Shown here piece after piece: positions 7,103 to 14,467 of a stretch of DNA of 35,724 nucleotides; the stretch's first letter is position 1; each line of letters starts with the position of its first letter. The position numbers were made by a program, and so were the translations under genes. The stretch is from Actinomycetales bacterium UBA1416. GTDB taxonomy: Bacteria; Actinomycetota; Actinomycetes; Actinomycetales; Actinomycetaceae. The stretch covers positions 447 through 36,170 of the forward strand of contig DBPQ01000034.1 in assembly GCA_002304945.1 (NCBI GenBank), in the 5' to 3' direction. Under the pieces are notes generated by a model that had not been told where the DNA came from, ran no database searches, and saw nothing but the letters and a program-made list of their open reading frames with translations.

Positions 7103-8293
7103 TCAGCCCCGGCCGAGCGCCTGCTTCAGCGTCATCCGGCTCCCGGTATGCAGGATCCCCCGCTTGTACACGGTGGCGGCGAGCCACACGAACAGGGGAA
7201 TCAGCACCGCGGAGAACGCCACGGCCGAGAGCATCTCCGCCAGCGGCACCTCCGTGAAGGCACTTCGGAAGGGCATCACGAACGGCGCGAAGAACGGCAC
7301 CTGGGAGAGGATGCGGACCGTGAAGCCGTCGGGGTCCGAGGGCACCGTGAACATCGCCGTGTAGAACGGCACCAGCATCAGAAGCGTGACGGGCGCGGTG
7401 ATCGAGCCGATGTCCTCCTGCCGCGAGACCAGGGAGGCGAGCGAGCCCCACAGCACCGCGTAGAGCGTGAAACCGAGCAGGAACCACACGAAGAGCCACG
7501 CGATCTGGCTGGTGAGGTTGATGTCGAAGCCCTCGAACATTCCGGTCACGGAGGCCGCCACGCCGAACGCCCCCGCGTAGAGCACCACCTGCGCCAGACC
7601 GACGATCCCGTTCCCGAGCACCTTCCCCGCGAACAGCTCGGTCGGCCGGAGAGTGGCCAGCAGGATCTCCACCACGCGGGAGGCCTTCTCCTCCACCACG
7701 CCGATCGCGATCTGGGAGCCGGAGTTCACGAGCGCGAAGAACAGCAGCGCCACCATGACCACGGCGATGAAGTACTGCGGTCCCTCCATCGCTGCGGGGT
7801 CCTCGATGAAGCTCAGGGTGGGCGCGGAGGACTGCACGGCAGCCGCCACGACGCCCGGATCGCCACCGAGAGCGGTGATCTGGTCGCTGAGGGCGGTGGT
7901 CTGTGCCGCCGACGTCACGGCCTGCACGATCGACTGGTTCGAGCCCGACTGGAACAGCAGGTCCAGGTCACCGGGCTCGCCCGAGAGGAACGCGTCGATC
8001 TCCTCAGCCTCCAGTGCGGCCTCGGCGGCCGCACTGTCCGCCACCGTGCTGGTCTCGATGTCCACGCCGAGGGCCTCACCGGCGGCGGCGAGGGCAGGCT
8101 CCATCTCGGCCAGCTCGCTGGTCAGCCCGAGTTGCTGGCTGGCGGCGTCCTCCATCTCCTGGTTCACGAAGTAGTCCACCACGAACGAGCCCACCACGAT
8201 GAGCACGACCATCAGGGCAGTGGCGATGACGAAGGCGCGCTTGGCGAGCGCCGCCCTCACCTCACGGACGGTGACGAGCCAGATGCGCGTCAT
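7103..8293 (-). CDS. ABC-2 type transporter permease (NatB-like)
   Basis: A 396-residue membrane subunit of an ABC exporter. One membrane helix lies near the N-terminus (about 22-44), then comes a roughly 130-residue extracytoplasmic domain rich in Ala, Glu and Asp. At least five further helices follow from about 178 to the end. The order fits the ABC-2 / NatB-CcmB-like permease group. The start at 8293 overlaps the end of the ATPase gene by four bases, so the subunits are translationally coupled. The substrate cannot be read from sequence; family members export sodium, antibiotics or peptides. The TetR gene at the head of the operon suggests export induced by a small molecule. Confidence 0.88.
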   Translation of the reverse strand: MTRIWLVTVREVRAALAKRAFVIATALMVVLIVVGSFVVDYFVNQEMEDAASQQLGLTSELAEMEPALAAAGEALGVDIETSTVADSAAAEAALEAEEIDAFLSGEPGDLDLLFQSGSNQSIVQAVTSAAQTTALSDQITALGGDPGVVAAAVQSSAPTLSFIEDPAAMEGPQYFIAVVMVALLFFALVNSGSQIAIGVVEEKASRVVEILLATLRPTELFAGKVLGNGIVGLAQVVLYAGAFGVAASVTGMFEGFDINLTSQIAWLFVWFLLGFTLYAVLWGSLASLVSRQEDIGSITAPVTLLMLVPFYTAMFTVPSDPDGFTVRILSQVPFFAPFVMPFRSAFTEVPLAEMLSAVAFSAVLIPLFVWLAATVYKRGILHTGSRMTLKQALGRG

Positions 8294-9198
8294 GCTGCCT
8301 CCTCCGTGACCACGCCGCGGAACAGGTCCGCGAGGTGCGGGCGCACCGGGGAGAACTCCCGCACCGTCCCTGCTGCCGTGGCGGCGCGGAGCACCGCCTG
8401 CTCGGCCGCCACGTCCCCGGAGGCGACCTCGACGACGACGGCGGCACCGGCGTCGTCGATGAGTGTGACACCGGGCAGGCCGGCCACCCAGCCGGCTGGG
8501 GCGCCGTCGAGGCGGACGAGGAGGCGTTGGCGGTCGGTGGTGCGGAGCTGGTCGATGGTGCCCTCGGCGACCATGGAACCGTCCTTGATGATGCCGACTC
8601 GGTCGCAGAGGCGTTCGACGAGGTCGAGCTGGTGGGAGGAGAAGATGACGGGGACGCCGCGGTCGGCCTGGTCGCGCAGCACCTGGGACATGACGTCCAC
8701 GGCCACGGGGTCGAGGCCGGAGAAAGGCTCGTCGAGCACGAGGATCTCGGGGTTGTGGACGAGGGCGGCGGCGAGCTGGACGCGCTGCTGGTTGCCGAGG
8801 GAGAGCTTCATGACCTCGTCGGTGCGGCGGGCGGCGAGGCCGAGGCGGTCGGTCCAGCGGAGCATGGCGTCGCCGGCGTCCGCGGGGGAGAGGCCGTGGA
8901 GCTGGGCGAGGTAGGTGAGTTGTGGGCCCACCTTCATGCGGGGGTATAGGCCGCGTTCCTCGGGCATGTAGCCGACCCGCGCGCGGACCACTTGGTCGAG
9001 GGGCCGGCCGGCGTAGCGGACCTCGCCTGCGTCCGGGGAGAGGACGCCGAGGGTGATGCGCATGGCGGTGGTCTTGCCAGCGCCGTTGGAGCCCACGAAG
9101 CCGTAGATCTCTCCTTCCCGCACGGTGAGGGACATGTCTCGGAGGGCGCGGACGGTCCCGAATGACTTGGTGAGGCCTAGCAGTTCGAGGTTCTTCAT
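8290..9198 (-). CDS. ABC transporter ATP-binding subunit (NatA-like)
   Basis: A 302-residue ATPase partner of the permease that follows. It has Walker A GSNGAGKT (about 35-42), Q-loop region VGYMPEERGLYPRMKV, signature LSLGNQQRV, Walker B ILVLDEPFSGLDP and the switch His in VIFSSHQLDLVERLCD. The PEERGLYP stretch and the signature LSLGNQQ instead of LSGGQ are typical of NatA/DUF4162-type exporters, whose C-terminal domain also fits here (about 215-300). The ATG at 9198 (MKNLELLGLTKSF) was chosen because upstream in-frame sequence belongs to the TetR gene in another frame and because it makes an ATGA overlap with the TetR stop. Confidence 0.93.
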   Translation of the reverse strand: MKNLELLGLTKSFGTVRALRDMSLTVREGEIYGFVGSNGAGKTTAMRITLGVLSPDAGEVRYAGRPLDQVVRARVGYMPEERGLYPRMKVGPQLTYLAQLHGLSPADAGDAMLRWTDRLGLAARRTDEVMKLSLGNQQRVQLAAALVHNPEILVLDEPFSGLDPVAVDVMSQVLRDQADRGVPVIFSSHQLDLVERLCDRVGIIKDGSMVAEGTIDQLRTTDRQRLLVRLDGAPAGWVAGLPGVTLIDDAGAAVVVEVASGDVAAEQAVLRAATAAGTVREFSPVRPHLADLFRGVVTEEAA

Positions 9199-9830
9199 GA
9201 GTCCTTGCGGTTGGTGGTGAGCGCGGGCTTCTTCTCCAGCCCGTGGAGGCCGTTCCACGCCAAGTTTACGAGGTGGGCAGCCACCTCGTCCTTCTTCGGG
9301 GAGCGGGAGTCCAGCCACCACTGCCCGGTCAGCGCGATCATGCCAACCAGCATCTGGGCGTATAGGGGGGCAGCGGAGGCGGAGAAGCCGGAACGCTTGA
9401 ACTCGTTGCCGAGGAGGTGCTCCACCTGGGTGGCCACGTCCCCGATGAGGGAGGAGAAGGTGCCGGTGGCCTGGGCGACGGGGGAGTCCCGGACGAGGAT
9501 GCGGAAGCCGGGGGTGTGCTCCTCGATGTAGTCCAGCAGGGCGAGGGTGGTGCGCTCGAGGACCTGGCGGGGGTGGCCGCCCTCGTCGAGGGCGCCGTTG
9601 ATTGCGCCTGTGAGGCGTTGGACCTCACGGTCGACGATGACGGCGTACATGCCCTCCTTGCCGCCGAAGTGCTCGTAGACCACGGGCTTGGAGACCTTGG
9701 CTCGGGCGGCGATCTCCTCGACCGACGTGCCCTCGAAGCCCTTCTCCGCGAACAGCTCACGGCCGACGGAAAGAAGTTGCTCCCTGCGCTGGGAGCCGGT
9801 CATGCGGGAGGAACGCTTGGGGTCAGGCAT
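9195..9830 (-). CDS. TetR family transcriptional regulator
   Basis: A 211-residue TetR-type repressor. The N-terminal DNA-binding domain includes the helix-turn-helix EIAARAKVSKPVVYEHFGGK (about 38-57), followed by KEGMYAVIVDRE, the usual start of the ligand-binding region. The C-terminal domain is all-helical. It is the first gene of a three-gene unit with the ATPase and permease (four-base overlaps at both junctions), so it probably controls its own operon in response to a transported compound. The ATG at 9830 (MPDPKRSSRM) was picked because a -10-like hexamer ends six bases before it; an upstream in-frame GTG and a downstream ATG (MTGSQRREQ) are alternatives. Confidence 0.9.
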   Translation of the reverse strand: MPDPKRSSRMTGSQRREQLLSVGRELFAEKGFEGTSVEEIAARAKVSKPVVYEHFGGKEGMYAVIVDREVQRLTGAINGALDEGGHPRQVLERTTLALLDYIEEHTPGFRILVRDSPVAQATGTFSSLIGDVATQVEHLLGNEFKRSGFSASAAPLYAQMLVGMIALTGQWWLDSRSPKKDEVAAHLVNLAWNGLHGLEKKPALTTNRKDS

Positions 9831-9836
9831 GGATCC

Positions 9837-9842
9837 ATCGTC
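9837..9842 (-). promoter_or_regulatory. -10 element of a probable leaderless tetR-ABC operon promoter
   Basis: On the minus strand GACGAT ends six bases before the ATG of the TetR gene, with no Shine-Dalgarno sequence between. It overlaps the palindrome TCGCATGCGA (9841-9850). Confidence 0.35.
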
Positions 9843-9876
9843 GCATGCGAGGTGGGGCGTCTCTTCGTTCGCTTCC

Positions 9877-9894
9877 GTCACTAGTAGCAGTGAC
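9877..9894. promoter_or_regulatory. candidate TetR operator
   Basis: GTCACT and AGTGAC form six-base inverted arms around AGTAGC, about 47-64 bases upstream of the TetR start, between it and the prepilin peptidase gene. Size and position fit a TetR-type site for autoregulation. The arms are short, so chance is possible. Confidence 0.3.
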
Positions 9895-9912
9895 CCGGCC
9901 TCTTCCCGAGCG

Positions 9913-10542
9913 TCACGTCGGACCACCGGCCCACAGCACTCCGACCCCAGCTCCCGCGATCATCCACGGCCCAAACGGGAACTCCGTCTTGAGCGTCGCG
10001 CGCCGCGTCACCAGCAGCACTATGGCAACAAGTCCACTGAGCAGGAACGCGGCGAGTGTGCCGGACAGCACGTGCAGCCAGCCGAACCAGCCAAGGAATC
10101 CGCCGAGGATCCCGGCCAGCTTCACGTCCCCGAGTCCCAGCCCCGCCGGGTTGATGAACGCCAGCACGAAGTAGACCACCAGCAGCACCGCGCCACCGGC
10201 GGCCGCACGCCCGAGCTGCCCCCAGCCGTCCGTCGTCGCCGCCGCAGCCACCAGCGCGCCGTAGAAGAACAGGTACGTCGGGCCGGTGATGACGTCCGGC
10301 AGACGAAAGGTCGCCAGGTCGATGACCGCCAACAACGCCAGCGCCAGCGCCAGCCCCCCGAACGCCACAAGTTCCAGCTCGTCCCGGGCCAGCGCCGCGG
10401 CCCCGGCCCCGCCGACCCCGGCCAGCAACACGTGCAGGCCGATCCCCAGCCACCAGGAATCCTCGGCGGTCACCTTCCGCATCCACTCGGTGAGCACCAC
10501 CGCCGCCCCGCCCAGCACGAGGGCGGTGAGCACGATGGTCAT
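9913..10542 (-). CDS. A24 family prepilin peptidase, catalytic domain only
   Basis: Membrane aspartyl protease of the type IV prepilin peptidase family, which removes the leader of prepilins. The two active-site motifs are visible: DLATFRLPD (first catalytic Asp, about 74-82) and GLGDVKLAG (second, about 134-142). The protein is 209 residues with about seven membrane helices. It lacks the N-terminal methyltransferase domain with Cys clusters found in full-length PilD, which is common in Gram-positive Tad/Flp systems (TadV/CpaA type). The ATG at 10542 follows GGGGTG. No pilin or secretion gene is nearby, so its substrates must be encoded elsewhere. Confidence 0.88.
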   Translation of the reverse strand: MTIVLTALVLGGAAVVLTEWMRKVTAEDSWWLGIGLHVLLAGVGGAGAAALARDELELVAFGGLALALALLAVIDLATFRLPDVITGPTYLFFYGALVAAAATTDGWGQLGRAAAGGAVLLVVYFVLAFINPAGLGLGDVKLAGILGGFLGWFGWLHVLSGTLAAFLLSGLVAIVLLVTRRATLKTEFPFGPWMIAGAGVGVLWAGGPT

Positions 10543-10644
10543 CGGGGGCACCCCACCAGTCTGGCAGCAGCCGGGAACCGGCACCTGCCATCACACCCCG
10601 TCTCTGGCAAGATGGAGATGCGCCGAGCGCACGCTCGGGCGCGG

Positions 10645-10715
10645 TCCGCCCTGGTGTAATGGCAGCACAGAGGCCTTTGGTGCCTTTGGTTCGGGTTCGA
10701 ATCCTGGGGGCGGAG
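10645..10715 (+). tRNA. tRNA-Gln (anticodon UUG)
   Basis: The cloverleaf can be drawn by hand: acceptor TCCGCCC pairs with GGGCGGA. The D-arm is GTG/CAC, and the anticodon stem GAGGC/GCCTT closes the loop CTTTGGT with anticodon TTG. The T-arm carries TTCGAAT. The discriminator base is G (10715), usual for tRNA-Gln. CCA is not encoded. The D-arm and the anticodon stem contain the usual number of pairs, with a G-T pair at the base of the anticodon stem and weak G-T pairs in the T-stem. It precedes glmU on the same strand. Confidence 0.93.
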
Positions 10716-10736
10716 CGGCCGGCGATGCCGCCCGGC

Positions 10737-10742
10737 TAGGAT
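10737..10742 (+). promoter_or_regulatory. candidate -10 element for glmU
   Basis: TAGGAT lies 50 bases before the glmU GTG and 22 bases after the tRNA-Gln end. No good -35 is seen. AAGGGAG at 10781-10787 is a good ribosome binding site for glmU five bases before the GTG. Confidence 0.4.
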
Positions 10743-10792
10743 GACAGTGACTGGCCCGCCACGGGCATCGGCACATCCGTAAGGGAGTCGAA

Positions 10793-12031
10793 GTGGACCA
10801 CCTGCCCGCCGCCGCCGTCGTTATCCTCGCCGCTGGTGCCGGCACCCGCATGAAGTCGCGCGTCCCGAAGGTCCTGCACTCCGTCGCGGGCCGCACCCTC
10901 CTCTCCCACGCCATCGCCGCGGGCCGCGAGGTCAACCCGTCCCGCCTCTGCGTCGTCGTCCGGCACGAACGTGACCAGGTGGCTGCCGACGCCCTCGCTT
11001 TCGACGACACCGTCCTCATCGCCGACCAGGACGACATTCCCGGCACCGGCCGCGCCGTGCAGTGCGCCCTCGACAAGCTCGTCGAGGACGGCGTCGAACT
11101 CCGCGGCCCCATCATCGTCACGGCCTCGGACACCCCCATGCTTGACGGCGGGATCCTCTCCGAACTCCTCGGCTCGCACGTCGCCCAGGGCAACGCCGTC
11201 ACCGTGCTCACCACCCACCTCGCCGACCCCACTGGGTACGGCCGCATCGTCCGCAACCACGGCGCCGTGGTCGGGATCGTCGAGGAGAAGGACGCCACCG
11301 AGGACCAGCGCGCGATCCGCGAGATCAACGCCGCGGTCTACGTCTTCGAGGCCGAGGTTCTCGAGAAGGCCCTTCACCGCGTGGACCAGGCCAACGCCCA
11401 GGGAGAGGTCTACCTCACCGACGTCATCCGCATCGCCCACGAGCAGGGGCTGCGGGTCCAGGGCGTCGCCGTCGAGGACTCGTGGACGGTCGAGGGCTGC
11501 AACGACAAGGTCCAGCTCGCCGCACTCGGCAGGGAGATGAACCGCCGCATCGTCGAGGAGTGGATGCGCGAGGGCGTCACCGTCGTGGACCCGGCCACCA
11601 CGTGGATCGACGTCGACGTGGACCTGACCTCGGACGTCACCATCCTCCCCAACGTCCAGCTCCACGGCGCCTGCCGCATCGAGACCGGCGCCACCATCGG
11701 CCCGGACACCACCCTGACCGACGTGGAGGTGGGGGAGGGTGCCACCGTCCTGCGCACCCACGGCTCGCTCGCCGTCATCGGCAAGTGGGCCACCGTGGGA
11801 CCCTTCGCCTACCTCCGCCCCGGCACCTACCTGGGCGAGGGAGGCAAGATCGGGGCCTTCGTCGAGACCCGCAACACCACCATCGGGCACGGCTCGCGCG
11901 TCCCGCGCCTCAGCTACGTCTCGGACACCGACATCGGGGACGACACCGACGTGAGCGCGGGCGTCGTTTTCGAGCACCAGGACCTCACCGAACCGGCGGA
12001 GGAGACCACCGAGGAGGGCACGCAGGCATGA
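10793..12031 (+). CDS. glmU: GlmU with intact uridyltransferase but truncated, degraded acetyltransferase
   Basis: Family role: GlmU acetylates glucosamine-1-phosphate (C-terminal left-handed beta-helix) and then makes UDP-GlcNAc with UTP (N-terminal domain). The N-terminal half looks active: LAAGAGTRMKSRVPKVLH (about 12-29), SDTPML, GYGRIVR, EINAAVY and GEVYLTDVI. The C-terminal half stops early. The protein has 412 residues against roughly 455-495 in the family. The catalytic His (E. coli His363, M. tuberculosis His374, context VPHLxYVGD) is Arg372 in VPRLSYVSD. The conserved Lys of the VExK motif is Arg360, the NYDG segment is gone, and the last helix coils are missing, replaced by an acidic tail. 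The stop overlaps prs by ATGA and no leftover homology lies in other frames, so this is not a recent frameshift. Start is GTG. Confidence 0.9.
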   Translation: MDHLPAAAVVILAAGAGTRMKSRVPKVLHSVAGRTLLSHAIAAGREVNPSRLCVVVRHERDQVAADALAFDDTVLIADQDDIPGTGRAVQCALDKLVEDGVELRGPIIVTASDTPMLDGGILSELLGSHVAQGNAVTVLTTHLADPTGYGRIVRNHGAVVGIVEEKDATEDQRAIREINAAVYVFEAEVLEKALHRVDQANAQGEVYLTDVIRIAHEQGLRVQGVAVEDSWTVEGCNDKVQLAALGREMNRRIVEEWMREGVTVVDPATTWIDVDVDLTSDVTILPNVQLHGACRIETGATIGPDTTLTDVEVGEGATVLRTHGSLAVIGKWATVGPFAYLRPGTYLGEGGKIGAFVETRNTTIGHGSRVPRLSYVSDTDIGDDTDVSAGVVFEHQDLTEPAEETTEEGTQA

Positions 12032-13005
12032 CCGGCATCATCACCCAGGGGGAGAAGCGGCTCGTGCTCGTCTCCGGGCGGGCGCACTACCCGCTTGCCG
12101 AGAAGGTGGCGGATGAGCTCGGCATCGAGCTTCTGCCCGTCACCGCCTACGACTTCGCGAACGGCGAGATCTACGTCCGGTTCAACGAGTCCGTGCGCGG
12201 TTCGGACGCCTTCGTGCTGCAGTCCCACACCAACCCCATCAACGACTGGGTGATGGAGCAGCTCATCATGGTGGACGCCCTCAAGCGCGCCTCCGCCAAG
12301 CGCATCACCGTGGTGGCGCCCTTCTACCCGTACGCGCGCCAGGACAAGAAGCACCGCGGCCGCGAGCCGATCTCTGCCCGCCTGATCGCGGACCTGTACA
12401 AGACCGCCGGTGCGGACCGCCTCATGTCCGTGGACCTGCACGCCGCCCAGACCCAGGGCTTCTTCGACGGACCTGTGGACCACCTCTGGGCCCTGCCCAT
12501 CCTCACCGACTACGTGCGCACCCGGGTGGACTGCTCCAACCTGACCGTGGTCTCCCCGGACGCCGGCCGCATCCGCGTGGCCGAGCAGTGGGCGGAGAAG
12601 CTGGGCGGCGCGTTGCTCGCGTTCGTGCACAAGACGCGCGACATCAACCGGCCCAACCAGGCGGTGGCGAACCGCGTGGTCGGCGAGGTGGAGGGCCGTA
12701 CCTGCGTGCTGGTCGACGACCTCATCGACACTGGTGGCACCATCACCGAGGCCGTCCGCGTGGTGCTCGACGCCGGCGCCAAGGACGTCATCATCGCCGC
12801 CACCCACGGGGTGCTCTCCGACCCCGCCCAGCGGCGCCTCTCCGAGTGCGGCGCCCGCGAGGTGATCGTCACCGACACCCTCCCCATCTCGGCGGACAAG
12901 CGCTTCGACGCCCTCACCGTGCTCCCGATTGCGCCCCTATTGGCGCGCGCCATCCGCGAGGTGTTCGACGACGGGTCCGTCACCTCCCTGTTCGAAGGCG
13001 TCTGA
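12028..13005 (+). CDS. prs: ribose-phosphate pyrophosphokinase (PRPP synthase)
   Basis: Makes 5-phosphoribosyl-1-pyrophosphate from ribose-5-phosphate and ATP, feeding purine, pyrimidine, His, Trp and NAD synthesis. The 325-residue protein is of normal length. Visible are FANGEIYVRFNESVRG, the ATP/Mg segment FYPYARQDKKHRGREPISAR with the flexible-loop Lys/Arg, MSVDLHAAQTQGFFD, and the PRPP-binding motif VLVDDLIDTGGTITEA (about 230-245). The start overlaps the glmU stop (ATGA), so the pair is translationally coupled, as is common for glmU-prs in Gram-positive bacteria. All key residues appear intact. Confidence 0.96.
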   Translation: MTGIITQGEKRLVLVSGRAHYPLAEKVADELGIELLPVTAYDFANGEIYVRFNESVRGSDAFVLQSHTNPINDWVMEQLIMVDALKRASAKRITVVAPFYPYARQDKKHRGREPISARLIADLYKTAGADRLMSVDLHAAQTQGFFDGPVDHLWALPILTDYVRTRVDCSNLTVVSPDAGRIRVAEQWAEKLGGALLAFVHKTRDINRPNQAVANRVVGEVEGRTCVLVDDLIDTGGTITEAVRVVLDAGAKDVIIAATHGVLSDPAQRRLSECGAREVIVTDTLPISADKRFDALTVLPIAPLLARAIREVFDDGSVTSLFEGV

Positions 13006-13030
13006 CCCGGCAGTCCCCGGGGCTGCGGCT

Positions 13031-13060
13031 TTGTCCCGCGCACCCCGGGGCCGGTATGCT
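13031..13060 (+). promoter_or_regulatory. sigma-70-type promoter for rplY
   Basis: TTGTCC (13031-13036) and TATGCT (13055-13060) are separated by 18 bases, a good match to housekeeping -35 and -10 boxes. Transcription would begin near 13067, giving a leader of about 115 bases before rplY. Two self-complementary CCCCGGGG blocks (13015-13022, 13043-13050) flank the -35 and could also form a stem at the end of the prs transcript. Confidence 0.55.
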
Positions 13061-13066
13061 GGGCCG

Positions 13067-13180
13067 GTTGCCTCGGCGAGGGAAGCCCCACGGGCTCCGT
13101 GATCGACGCGGTGGATCCAGGTCCTCCCGTGTGACGCCCCGCGCCGAGGCCCCGCATCCACCACACACCGGAGGAACCCC
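13067..13180 (+). promoter_or_regulatory. structured 5' leader of rplY (candidate ribosomal protein leader)
   Basis: The untranslated stretch before rplY starts with GCCTCGGCG (13070-13078), which is perfectly complementary to CGCCGAGGC (13142-13150), closing a long-range stem. Inside is a small hairpin AGCCC-CAC-GGGCT (13084-13096). The ribosome binding site CGGAGGAA follows at about 13169-13176. Ribosomal protein genes often carry such leaders that bind their own product; L25 binds 5S rRNA, which a leader could mimic. The base pairing is seen directly; the autoregulatory role is inferred. Confidence 0.45.
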
Positions 13181-13792
13181 ATGGCTGACAACAAGCTCAC
13201 CGCCACCATCCGCACCGAGTTCGGCAAGGGCGCCGCCCGCCGGGCCCGCCGCGCCGGCAAGATCCCCGCCGTCCTCTACGGTCACGGCACCGACCCGGTG
13301 CACCTGAACCTGCCCGACCACGAGACCTTCCTCATCGTCCGCGGCTCGGCCAACCAGGTCATCACCCTCGACATCGAGGGACGCAACGAGCTCGCTCTCG
13401 TCAAGGACGTCCAGATCGACCCCGTGCTGCGTGTGCTCGAGCACCTCGACCTCGTGATCGTCCGCAAGGGCGAGAAGGTCACCGTCAACGTCGCGCTGCA
13501 CACCGTCGGGGAGTCCTACCCCGGGACGCTCGCCACCCTCGAACACCAGAACCTCACGGTGCTCGCTCCGGCGACCTCCATCCCGGAGGTCATCACGGTG
13601 GATGTCGAGGGCCTGCGCGAAGGCGCCGTGGTGCGCGTGAGCGACCTCACGATGCCGGAGGGCGTTACCACCGAGATCGACCCGGAGACCGTCCTCGTGG
13701 TGGTCTCGATCCCGCGCGCCGAGGCGAGCGAGGAGGAAGGGGAGGAGACTGCCACTGGGGCTGCCACGGTCGAGGAGCCCGAGGAAGCCTGA
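13181..13792 (+). CDS. rplY: 50S ribosomal protein L25 (general stress protein Ctc family)
   Basis: Two-domain bL25/Ctc/TL5 protein that binds the loop E region of 5S rRNA in the large ribosomal subunit. The N-terminal L25 domain (about 1-95) contains RTEFGKGAARRARRAGKIPA and VLYGHGTDPVHL, the classic L25 start. The C-terminal beta domain follows (about 100-185), and the protein ends in an acidic Glu/Ala tail. At 203 residues it is the long form common in actinobacteria. The ATG at 13181 follows GGAGGAA. It has its own promoter and a structured leader. A strong stem-loop follows the stop, before pth. Confidence 0.96.
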   Translation: MADNKLTATIRTEFGKGAARRARRAGKIPAVLYGHGTDPVHLNLPDHETFLIVRGSANQVITLDIEGRNELALVKDVQIDPVLRVLEHLDLVIVRKGEKVTVNVALHTVGESYPGTLATLEHQNLTVLAPATSIPEVITVDVEGLREGAVVRVSDLTMPEGVTTEIDPETVLVVVSIPRAEASEEEGEETATGAATVEEPEEA

Positions 13793-13801
13793 CCCAGGCT
13801 G

Positions 13802-13835
13802 CGGTGCCCGAGTACTGTCGAGTACTCGGGCACCG
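13802..13835 (+). terminator. perfect stem-loop between rplY and pth
   Basis: CGGTGCCCGAGTACT (13802-13816) pairs perfectly over 15 bases with AGTACTCGGGCACCG (13821-13835) around the tetraloop GTCG. It begins ten bases after the rplY stop and ends 24 bases before the pth ATG. There is no U-tract, as in many actinobacterial terminators. It may end rplY transcripts or set the rplY/pth ratio. Confidence 0.6.
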
Positions 13836-13858
13836 GCGTGTCCGGACAGGAGAACCAA

Positions 13859-14467
13859 ATGACCGACCCGTGGCTCGTCGTCGGGCTCGGCAACCCCACC
13901 GACCGCTACGCCCGCAACCGGCACAACGTCGGCCACATGGTGGTCGATCTGCTGGCGGCCCGGGCCGGTGCCCGCTGGACGTCGCACCGGAGCCGCGCCC
14001 TCGTGGCCGAGGTGCGCGTCGGCGTGCTCCCCGGGGGAGTGCCCGGTCCGCGCGTGGTGCTCGCCAAGTCCACCGGGTACATGAACGTCACCGGTGGTCC
14101 CGTTGCCGCGCTCGCGCGGGCGCTCGGCATCGAGCCCCGCAGGATCCTCGTGATCCACGACGACCTCGATCTCCCCCTCGGCTCCCTCCGGCTCAAGGTG
14201 GGCGGGGGAGAGGGCGGCCACAACGGACTGAAGTCGATCACCCAGCACCTCGGCACCCGCGACTACGCCCGCCTCCGGCTCGGGATCGGCCGGCCGCCCG
14301 GTCAGATGGACCCCGCCGACTACGTGCTCCGCGACTTCGTCAAGGTCGAGCAGCCCGAGATCTCGGTGGTGCTGGAGGAGGCCGCGGACGCCGTCGTCGA
14401 CGTGGTCGTCAACGGCTTCGACAAGGCCCAGATGGTGCTCCACACCGACAGGTCGCGGCCCACATGA
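13859..14467 (+). CDS. pth: peptidyl-tRNA hydrolase
   Basis: Releases tRNA from peptidyl-tRNA that has dropped off ribosomes. The 202-residue protein has the family motifs: GLGNPTDRYARNRHNVGH with catalytic His (about 9-26), KSTGYMNVTG, HDDLDLPLG with the catalytic Asp, and GGGEGGHNGLKSI. The ATG at 13859 was chosen over an in-frame GTG 21 bases upstream because AGGAGA sits five bases before it. That GTG lies just after the rplY/pth stem-loop. The stop overlaps the start of the following ABC exporter (ATGA). rplY-pth order is widely conserved. Confidence 0.95.
   Translation: MTDPWLVVGLGNPTDRYARNRHNVGHMVVDLLAARAGARWTSHRSRALVAEVRVGVLPGGVPGPRVVLAKSTGYMNVTGGPVAALARALGIEPRRILVIHDDLDLPLGSLRLKVGGGEGGHNGLKSITQHLGTRDYARLRLGIGRPPGQMDPADYVLRDFVKVEQPEISVVLEEAADAVVDVVVNGFDKAQMVLHTDRSRPT

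Noticed and set aside
11960..12060. Frameshift or sequencing error as the cause of the short GlmU
   Set aside because: The missing motifs (NYDG, SDTxLVAPV) were not found in the other frames downstream, and key residues before the stop are already changed.
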